Positions 7,102-11,608 of a stretch of 11,608 bases of DNA are shown here, piece after piece (within the stretch, counting starts at the first letter, position 1; the number at the start of each line of letters is the position of its first letter). Below the pieces are notes generated by a model. That model was not told the DNA's origin. It saw only the letters and a program-made list of their open reading frames with translations, and made no database searches. The position numbers and the translations under genes were made by a program. This stretch comes from JBGOUJ01 sp041477005 (GTDB taxonomy: Bacteria > Acidobacteriota > Terriglobia > Bryobacterales > JACQDG01). The stretch is from positions 1 to 11,608 of the forward strand of contig JBGOUJ010000193.1 in the NCBI GenBank assembly GCA_041477005.1, given 5' to 3'.

Positions 7102-8003
7102 CGCCGCTCCCGCAGATACTCCTTGGGAAAAATGCAACGCATCGAGTAATTGGGCACCTGGACCTGTCCCGGACGCCACGCGCCTACGCAGCCCGCCAGC
7201 AGGTAGGCTTCCTGCTTGCTCATGCCCGTGCGCTCCTCAATCCAGCAGATCATCTCACGCAACGCCTGCCGCGCCGCCTCCTCGAGCGGCGTTGCAATCC
7301 CGATGGTGACCAGCGTCTCGGCCGTTTCCACTCTCGGCCATGCCATGTTCGGACTTCGGCCGGGGATTACCTCGCAGCGCAGCGTCACCTCGCTCCGCAT
7401 CTCCACGCTGCCGATTTCGCCGTCACTTTGAATGGCGTGGCAATCGCCGAGACACAGAAGCGCGCCCTCGACGAACACCGGAAGCTGGACGGTACTGCCC
7501 GCCGCGATCTCCTGCACGTCCACGTTGCCGCAGTGCCGGCCCATGCTCCCCGAGAGAATCGCTTCCATCGCCGGCGCGACCCCGATGGTCCCGATCACCG
7601 GCCGCACGGGAATTCGAATGTCATCCGCGAAAATGACATGCCCCTCGAGAATCTTCACCAGTACCGTCGAGGGTTGTGGAAAGTAATCCTCGAGGTGGAA
7701 GAGAAACGGCCAGTAACCCATGTAGCCGAGTGTGTCGCACTTCTGATCGATGACGTGCACGGCCAGCGTATCGCCCGGGTTTGCGCCCTCGACGTAGACC
7801 GGACCCGTCACCGGATTGCCGTAGTAGCCCTTCTTGCGCATCTCGAGCAGGTACTCCGGCGTTGTGTGCTCGGGAACGCGGGTCCGCCCGCCGCGCGAGT
7901 CCTCGGTCTCGACCACGAACACCTCGCCCGGCGCCACGGTCGCCACGGGAGGCGATCGCCGGTCAAACACCGGAGTCAACTTGTCGCGGGTGATGCGCTG
8001 CAT
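7098..8003 (-). CDS. Acetamidase/formamidase family protein
   Basis: This 301-residue cytoplasmic amidase belongs to the FmdA/AmdA family, which hydrolyses short amides such as formamide or acetamide to ammonia and the acid. Family marks are GPVYVEGANPGDTLAVHV (67-84), the glycine-rich segment before GNVDVQEIAAGSTVQLPV (159-176), GDCHAIQSDGEI (186-197, the usual GDGHAxQGDGE with Cys for Gly), and the C-terminal SKQEAYLLAGCVGAWRPGQV. ATG 8003 fits the usual family N-terminus (MQRITRDKLTPVFDR). The longer reading frame back to 8240 only covers the divergent neighbour and is rejected. No clear Shine-Dalgarno sequence precedes this ATG. First gene of the minus-strand operon, its stop overlapping the next start by 4 bp. 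Pairing with the dimethylformamidase-like protein suggests successive amide cleavages. Confidence 0.9.
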   Translation of the reverse strand: MQRITRDKLTPVFDRRSPPVATVAPGEVFVVETEDSRGGRTRVPEHTTPEYLLEMRKKGYYGNPVTGPVYVEGANPGDTLAVHVIDQKCDTLGYMGYWPFLFHLEDYFPQPSTVLVKILEGHVIFADDIRIPVRPVIGTIGVAPAMEAILSGSMGRHCGNVDVQEIAAGSTVQLPVFVEGALLCLGDCHAIQSDGEIGSVEMRSEVTLRCEVIPGRSPNMAWPRVETAETLVTIGIATPLEEAARQALREMICWIEERTGMSKQEAYLLAGCVGAWRPGQVQVPNYSMRCIFPKEYLRERR

Positions 8004-8073
8004 GACGTGAGCAGTTAGTATTGCATAGGGCGGCGCCGCCGCCCCGGCCTCGTACAGTATAGTGGAAGGTTTG
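8004..8073. promoter_or_regulatory. Divergent intergenic control region with GC palindrome
   Basis: The 70 bp between the two divergent start codons holds a perfect 12-bp palindrome, GGCGGCGCCGCC (8029-8040), near the middle. TATAGT (8058-8063, +) and AATACT (8021-8016, -) are possible -10 hexamers pointing outward. Both lie so close to the start codons that the transcripts would have very short leaders. GGAAGG (8064-8069) could serve the plus gene, 4 nt before ATG 8074. The palindrome could bind a regulator of both operons, but no regulator gene is in the window. Confidence 0.35.
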
Positions 8074-9192
8074 ATGAATTCGCGCATCGCCCAGATCGAA
8101 GTCATTCCCATTCGCGCGCCCCGCAAGGAAGCCGTTCGCTCCGGCCTTAACCGCAACGACCCGGTTTGCGCGTCCGAGTTCGGCATCATCCGCATCGAAA
8201 CCCACTCGGGTCTCGAAGGCTTGGGAGAGATTTCGATCACGTTTCCGCGAATCGGCCATTCGCTCTGCCACGCGGCGGCCCACCTGATTGCTCCCGCGCT
8301 CGTCGGGCGCGACTGCCTGGCCCGCCCGCAAGTGCTCGCCGAGATCGATCGCCTGCTGGCCGGTGAATTGAGCGCCCCTTATCTTCGCGCTGCGTTCGAA
8401 ATGGCCTTGCTCGACCTCGCGGGCAAACACTATCAGGCGCCCGCCTACGAATTGCTCGGCGGCCGGATGCGCGAGCGCGTTCCTCTGGCTTGGGGCATCT
8501 ATCAGAAATCGCCGGAAGAGATGGCCGCGGATGCGGTTGCTGCTGTCGAGGCCGGCTTTCATGCGATCAAGCTTAAGGTCGGCCGGCGGCTCGAGGAAGA
8601 CCTCGCTGCCGTCCACGCCGTGGCTGTCGCCGTGGGACCTGACGTGCCCCTGCGCCTGGACGCCAACGCCGCGTGGTCCTCGGTCGCCGAAGCCTCCGCA
8701 GCCATCGACGCCCTCGCCGCCGCCGCCCGCATCGCGTGGATCGAACAACCGCTGCCGCGCCACGATCTCGACGGCCTCCACCTGCTGCGCCAGCGCGCCT
8801 CCGTGCCCATCATGGCCGATGAGAGTTGCCGGTCCTTGCACGACGCATACCGTCTCGCCCGCGCTCAGGCCGCCGATTTGTTCAATGTCTACGTAGCGGA
8901 AGCGGGCGGCCTGGAAGCGGCCGCGGCCATTTTCGCGTTCGCCGCGTCTGTCGGCATTCCGTGCATCCTTGGAAGCCAGGCGGAAATGGGCATTGGGACC
9001 GCCGCTTGCGCCCACCTTGCCGTGGCCGTGCCGCAACTGCCGTACGCCTGCGAGACCTTCGGGCCGCTCCGGTATTCCCGCGATATTGTCGCCGCGCCTG
9101 TTCCCATCGCCGGGGGCTTTCTTACCCCGCCGGATGGGCCGGGGCTCGGCGTCGCGCTCGACCGCGAGGCGGTGCAGGAGATGAGGGTATGA
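8074..9192 (+). CDS. Enolase-superfamily (mandelate racemase/muconate lactonizing) protein
   Basis: This 372-residue member of the enolase superfamily removes a proton alpha to a carboxylate; relatives are epimerases, dehydratases or cycloisomerases. The N-terminal capping domain ends near residue 130. The barrel carries the KxK motif (IKLKVG, K166 and K168), then metal ligands D196 (RLDANAAW), E224 (WIEQPL) and D249 (MADES), all intact. On the sixth strand, where muconate-lactonizing-type members carry a second catalytic Lys, the sequence is FNVYVAEAGG (270-279) with Tyr and Glu at the likely positions. GSQAEMGIGTA (300-310) follows on the eighth strand. So a one-base mechanism using only KxK, or a different acid, is inferred. 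ATG 8074 has GGAAGG 4 nt upstream; GTG 8062 is an alternative. The stop overlaps the next start by ATGA. Possible role: epimerising or dehydrating an amino-acid amide intermediate of the locus. Confidence 0.88.
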   Translation: MNSRIAQIEVIPIRAPRKEAVRSGLNRNDPVCASEFGIIRIETHSGLEGLGEISITFPRIGHSLCHAAAHLIAPALVGRDCLARPQVLAEIDRLLAGELSAPYLRAAFEMALLDLAGKHYQAPAYELLGGRMRERVPLAWGIYQKSPEEMAADAVAAVEAGFHAIKLKVGRRLEEDLAAVHAVAVAVGPDVPLRLDANAAWSSVAEASAAIDALAAAARIAWIEQPLPRHDLDGLHLLRQRASVPIMADESCRSLHDAYRLARAQAADLFNVYVAEAGGLEAAAAIFAFAASVGIPCILGSQAEMGIGTAACAHLAVAVPQLPYACETFGPLRYSRDIVAAPVPIAGGFLTPPDGPGLGVALDREAVQEMRV

Positions 9193-9938
9193 AGCTATTT
9201 GCCGAGATGAACCGTGAGCAGTTGCGCGCCGCCGCGAAGGAGTCGCTGGCTGTTCTGCCGATCGGGGCGACCGAGCAGCACGGTCCCCACCTGCCTACCG
9301 GCACCGATTTGTTCGCCGTTGACGCCGTCGCGCGCGAAGCCGCCGCGCAGGCTTCAGCGGAAATTCCCGTGATCGTCACGCCGGCTCTCCCCTTCGGCTC
9401 CTCGCATCATCATTTCATCTTCGGCGCCACGCTGTCGCTCTCCACCGAGACTTACTATCGCGTGCTTTGCGAGCTGACCGAGTCGCTCATCACCGACGGC
9501 TTCACCCGCATCTTTCTGGTGAACGGCCACGGTGGCAATCACGAGCTGGCCCAGTTGGCCGCGCGCGATATGGCGCTTCGCCATCCCGTCCGCGTGGCGG
9601 CTGGCTCGTACTGGACGGTGGCCTGGCGCGAGCTGGTTGCGATTGACGCCCATCGCGGCCGCCGCCTGCCCGGCCACGCCGGCGACTTCGAAACGTCGCT
9701 CGTCCTCTCTCTTCGACCCGACCTGGTTCCCGCCGAACGCCCGCATCGCGACGGCGTCTTCGAAACCGATCCCGCCGGTTTTCATTCGCCCTACCGCGCC
9801 GAGAGCCATGGCTGGTGGCGCGAGATCGACGGCTTCACTGACAGCCCCGATCGGGCGACCGGGGAAAACGGCGCACTCTTCCGCGCCGCCGCCGTCGCCG
9901 GTCTGGCCCAGGCTTTTGTGGAGTTCTACCGTTCCTGA
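9189..9938 (+). CDS. Creatininase-family amidohydrolase
   Basis: This 249-residue metal-dependent amidohydrolase belongs to the creatinine amidohydrolase fold family, which includes creatininase, the mycofactocin peptidase MftE and deformylases of riboflavin/F420 biosynthesis. Metal-site motifs are ATEQHGPHLPTGTD (27-40, E29, H31, D40), VNGHGGN (111-117, H114) and GHAGDFETS (162-170, E168). True creatininase has a Glu after the NGH motif, which is Gly here, so creatinine is not the expected substrate. ATG 9189 overlaps the upstream stop (ATGA 9189-9192), with AGGAG (9176-9180) 8 nt before it. The longer frame from 8826 is a shadow of the enolase gene. No signal peptide. Its place in a cluster of amide-cleaving enzymes suggests ring opening or deacylation of a lactam or amide. 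Confidence 0.88.
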   Translation: MKLFAEMNREQLRAAAKESLAVLPIGATEQHGPHLPTGTDLFAVDAVAREAAAQASAEIPVIVTPALPFGSSHHHFIFGATLSLSTETYYRVLCELTESLITDGFTRIFLVNGHGGNHELAQLAARDMALRHPVRVAAGSYWTVAWRELVAIDAHRGRRLPGHAGDFETSLVLSLRPDLVPAERPHRDGVFETDPAGFHSPYRAESHGWWREIDGFTDSPDRATGENGALFRAAAVAGLAQAFVEFYRS

Positions 9939-9969
9939 TGCGGTCTGTGCCTGCACAAATGTGATACAC

Positions 9970-9991
9970 TGTAGGCAAAAATATGCCTACA
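9970..9991. promoter_or_regulatory. Palindromic operator overlapping the antitoxin start codon
   Basis: TGTAGGCA (9970-9977) and TGCCTACA (9984-9991) are perfect 8-bp inverted arms with a 6-bp AT-rich spacer. The antitoxin ATG (9983-9985) lies inside it. GATACA, a possible -10, sits just upstream at 9963-9968. Ribbon-helix-helix antitoxins bind such palindromes to repress their own operon, so autoregulation is inferred. Confidence 0.6.
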
Positions 9992-10240
9992 CAATTGAAA
10001 GTGCAATACACGATTCGCGGAGTTCCCCAAGAGGTCGATCGGGCGCTGCGCAGAAAGGCGCAGCAGCGGCGGATCAGTCTGAACCGGCTCCTGGTCGAGG
10101 AATTGACGAATGCGGCCGGGAGCCCGCCGGGGCGAAAATATCGATCGCTCCAATCAATCGCCGGGCGATGGAAGAAGGACCCGGAATTTGACCGCATCCT
10201 GGATGAGCAGCGGCAAATCGATTGGGGCCTTTGGCGATGA
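9983..10240 (+). CDS. vapB: Antitoxin of a VapBC-type toxin-antitoxin pair
   Basis: This small basic protein of 85 residues has an N-terminal ribbon-helix-helix-like pattern: a beta strand (LKVQYTIRGVP, 5-15), then two helices (EVDRALRRKAQQRR and SLNRLLVEELTNAAG). A flexible C-terminal arm rich in Trp and charged residues (GRWKKDPEFDRIL, then WGLWR at the end) would bind and block the toxin. Its last bases overlap the toxin start (ATGA), the standard arrangement for coupled antitoxin and toxin. No strong Shine-Dalgarno is seen, and the start lies inside the operator palindrome. The family is assigned from architecture and context; the RHH (FitA/VapB-like) subtype is the best guess. Confidence 0.8.
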   Translation: MPTQLKVQYTIRGVPQEVDRALRRKAQQRRISLNRLLVEELTNAAGSPPGRKYRSLQSIAGRWKKDPEFDRILDEQRQIDWGLWR

Positions 10241-10620
10241 GGGTGCTGCTGGATACGAATCGCCTCACCGACGCCTTCCGCGGGCTGCCGGAAATGGTGA
10301 AGAGCCTGGAGCAAGCGGCCGAGATCTGGATACCGTTCGTGGCGCTCGCCGAGATCAAGGCTGGGTTTCTGGGGGGCGCTCGGCCGGCCGAGAACGAGGG
10401 TCTGCTCTATACTTTTCTCCGTCTGCCGGGGGTCGGAGTGCTGTACCCTGACCAGGAAACGACGGATGCTTATGCCCGTCTGTTCCTGCAACTTCGCCGC
10501 GCAGGCACCCCCATACCGACGAACGACCTTTGGATTGCGAGCCTCGCGGTTCAACATCAGCTCGTACTGCTCTCCCGCGATGAGCACTTCAACAAGCTCC
10601 CACAGGTTTCAAAAGGCTAG
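10237..10620 (+). CDS. vapC: PIN-domain ribonuclease toxin, VapC type
   Basis: This 127-residue protein is a PIN-domain endoribonuclease. VapC toxins cut RNA, often tRNA or rRNA, and stop growth when free of antitoxin. The four acidic Mg-binding residues are in place: D6 (LLDTNRL), E39 (ALAEIKAGF), D97 (PTNDLWIAS) and D115 (LLSRDEHF). Length is normal. ATG 10237 was chosen over an in-frame start at 10222 because it gives the usual N-terminus MRVLLDTN and the ATGA overlap with the antitoxin. The toxin therefore looks intact. Its stop shares the tetranucleotide CTAG with the stop of the convergent gene. Confidence 0.9.
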   Translation: MRVLLDTNRLTDAFRGLPEMVKSLEQAAEIWIPFVALAEIKAGFLGGARPAENEGLLYTFLRLPGVGVLYPDQETTDAYARLFLQLRRAGTPIPTNDLWIASLAVQHQLVLLSRDEHFNKLPQVSKG

Positions 10621-11012
10621 CGCCTTAGGCTAGGCAGTTGTTCAGAGTCGACTAGGTAATGATCAAGCAGTCCCGCGCAGACCTCAAAGACAAGCGGGCT
10701 TAGGTCGTGCGGAGCGCAGTTCACCGGAGGGTAGGTGTTGTCTTGGACCCTGAGGGCAAGCCAAGCCGGGTTTACTTCGGGATATGGGCAGCGGGAGAAG
10801 CGTTTCCTGGGCCATTTGTCCTCTTCGATGCCAACTATTAGGATGCCACCTTGGGCATTGGCTAGGCAGGATGCCGCATCCACCACTCTGTCGACCAGGT
10901 CCCCCTTGCCCTTGCCCCAGCCTTTTACCTCCAACTGTTCGTTTTCGACGGTCTCGACGGCCTGCTCGCACAGTTGGACAAGGATTTGCTTGAACTTTGA
11001 CTTGTCGAACAT
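10617..11012 (-). CDS. AlbA_2/Schlafen-type ATP-binding domain protein, probably truncated
   Basis: This 131-residue ORF has the N-terminal signature of AlbA_2 (divergent AAA-4, Schlafen-like) domains: an acidic helix, then QLEVKGW (26-32), DLVDRVVDAASCLANAQGGILIVGIEEDK (38-66). In this family the E-x-K strand and the Ala-Asn-x-x-GG turn form the nucleic-acid or nucleotide site. Typical members are 350-500 residues with a C-terminal winged-helix part; here the frame stops about 65 residues after the motif, so the gene is likely cut short, or is a rare single-domain form. The start at 11012 has GGAGGTGG directly upstream (11020-11013). Base composition is lower in GC than the amidase cluster, in keeping with acquired DNA. 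Proteins of this type occur as regulators and in defence and mobile contexts. Confidence 0.7.
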   Translation of the reverse strand: MFDKSKFKQILVQLCEQAVETVENEQLEVKGWGKGKGDLVDRVVDAASCLANAQGGILIVGIEEDKWPRKRFSRCPYPEVNPAWLALRVQDNTYPPVNCAPHDLSPLVFEVCAGLLDHYLVDSEQLPSLRR

Positions 11013-11228
11013 CCACCTCCGGACAGCAACATCGGCCAGCTACTGGGGGGGACCAGCGGCGCCGTTTCTGCCTTGCGTCTATTCTACACTGCTGCGCCAT
11101 AGGACGTCTCGCCGGCCTGCATCTCCATCACTCGAATGGGCCTACGATTACAGACGATCTGATATTCACTCCGAACCAGCCTCTCGCCTGGATGGTTACC
11201 GTGCGGCGGCCCCACCCTGAAAGGTTCG
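11013..11228. other. Upstream region between divergent ORFs, no supported gene
   Basis: TAGAAT on the minus strand (11086-11081) is a weak -10 candidate for the AlbA_2-type ORF. A plus-strand frame ending at 11245 reads TDDLIFTPNQPLAWMVTVRRPHP near its end, which could be a remnant of a coding region, but the start and family are not recognisable. Confidence 0.35.
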
Positions 11229-11513
11229 ATGAAAGCCAACCCTGAGCCGATACAGACGGGCGAGAACTGCGAGATCGGGTCGGTGAAACTTGGGGATCTC
11301 AGCAGCCACGAAATCGTCTACACCCATTTTTCATCGGCACGGAAAATGCCCGTAAGCGGTTGAAAACGCCCCGCTTCCGCTCCGGCGCCAACGCCGACAC
11401 GAAAAAGAAGGGGCATGTCGCGCGCAGCGCGTCTAGCTCAATCCAGGCGAATGAAAGCCTTCTGGGCCGCCCGCCGCAAAACCAAAGGTGGCAAGCAATC
11501 GCGAGGTAAGTAA
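11229..11513 (+). pseudogene. Small basic protein gene interrupted by an in-frame TGA
   Basis: From ATG 11229, with GAAAGG (11219-11224) 4 nt upstream, the frame encodes 44 residues (MKANPEPIQTGENCEIG..., then LGDLSSHEIVYTHFSSARK) to a TGA at 11361-11363. It then continues in the same frame for 49 more codons to a TAA at 11511-11513. The second part is KRPASAPAPTPTRKRRGMS followed by RAARLAQSRRMKAFWAARRK. The Ser-Arg-Ala-Ala-Arg...Gln-x-x-Arg-Met-Lys-x-Phe-Trp-Ala motif resembles the basic tail (SxAARxxxAxAQRxRWAxxRK) found at the C-terminus of many small bacterial proteins of unknown function. The likely reading is one gene of about 94 codons with a nonsense mutation. Selenocysteine or readthrough has no support here. 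Confidence 0.45.
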
Positions 11514-11514
11514 T

Positions 11515-11548
11515 TTCTCCCCCGCTGGGTTGTCAGCCCGTGGGAGAA
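11515..11548 (+). terminator. Imperfect hairpin after the small basic ORF
   Basis: TTCTCCC (11515-11521) pairs with GGGAGAA (11542-11548), enclosing a second stem GGGTT/AGCCC (11527-11531/11535-11539). It starts 2 nt after the TAA. There is no clean T-run, so it is only a possible terminator. Confidence 0.35.
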
Positions 11549-11608
11549 CATCTTATTCTGAAGAAACTCTCATCCCGGTTGGGACAGACAACGAGGCAGG
11601 TCACTTCA

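Noticed and set aside
8004..8240. N-terminal extension of the acetamidase/formamidase
   Set aside because: It would overlap the start of the divergent gene, and the family's normal N-terminus begins at the ATG at 8003.
7963..9036. Minus-strand frame of 357 codons
   Set aside because: It is antisense to the enolase-superfamily gene; Gly/Arg-rich with no family motif.
11361..11363. Selenocysteine codon
   Set aside because: No selenocysteine insertion hairpin or selenoprotein family is apparent; a nonsense mutation explains the TGA more simply.
1..11608. CRISPR array or insertion sequence
   Set aside because: No regularly spaced repeats, no transposase motif, and no terminal inverted repeats with target duplications were seen.

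Overview
The window looks like a GC-rich chromosome segment from a soil or sediment bacterium, most likely Acidobacteriota (Bryobacter/Solibacter-like). This is inferred from the pair of Tat-exported sugar-isomerase-like and Gfo/Idh/MocA-like proteins, the abundance of stand-alone amidohydrolases, and the codon and GC style. No rRNA or other definitive marker is present, so the assignment is not proven.

Layout. (1) Positions 1-1426 are a gene graveyard: the end of an unidentified ORF, a headless trypsin-like serine protease fragment, the C-terminal remnant of an unidentified protein on the minus strand with an 18-bp in-frame tandem duplication, and a 3' half of a tRNA gene with no matching 5' half, which looks like a mobile-element attachment scar. 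(2) Positions 1427-3920 (+) hold two genes with Tat signals, each with a good ribosome binding site: a TIM-barrel sugar isomerase/epimerase-like protein and a Gfo/Idh/MocA-like oxidoreductase. An extended -10 promoter candidate lies about 120 bp upstream. (3) Positions 3971-8003 (-) are a tightly coupled three-gene operon, in transcription order acetamidase/formamidase (FmdA/AmdA family), N,N-dimethylformamidase large-subunit-like protein, and N-acyl-D-amino-acid deacylase. (4) Positions 8074-9938 (+), divergent from (3), are an enolase-superfamily (mandelate racemase/muconate lactonizing) protein overlapping a creatininase-family amidohydrolase by ATGA. (5) Positions 9970-10620 are a VapBC-type toxin-antitoxin pair with a palindromic operator over the antitoxin start. 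(6) Positions 10617-11608 hold a short AlbA_2/Schlafen-type ATP-binding domain ORF (-), probably a truncated gene, and a small basic-protein gene interrupted by one in-frame TGA.

Blocks (3) and (4) read as one divergent catabolic locus: four enzymes that cleave C-N amide-type bonds plus one enolase-superfamily epimerase, dehydratase or cycloisomerase. The likely theme is stepwise breakdown of an N-acyl, formamide or lactam-like compound to release nitrogen and a carbon skeleton; the substrate cannot be read from sequence. The flanks carry marks of genome plasticity: the tRNA scar, the toxin-antitoxin pair and truncated genes.
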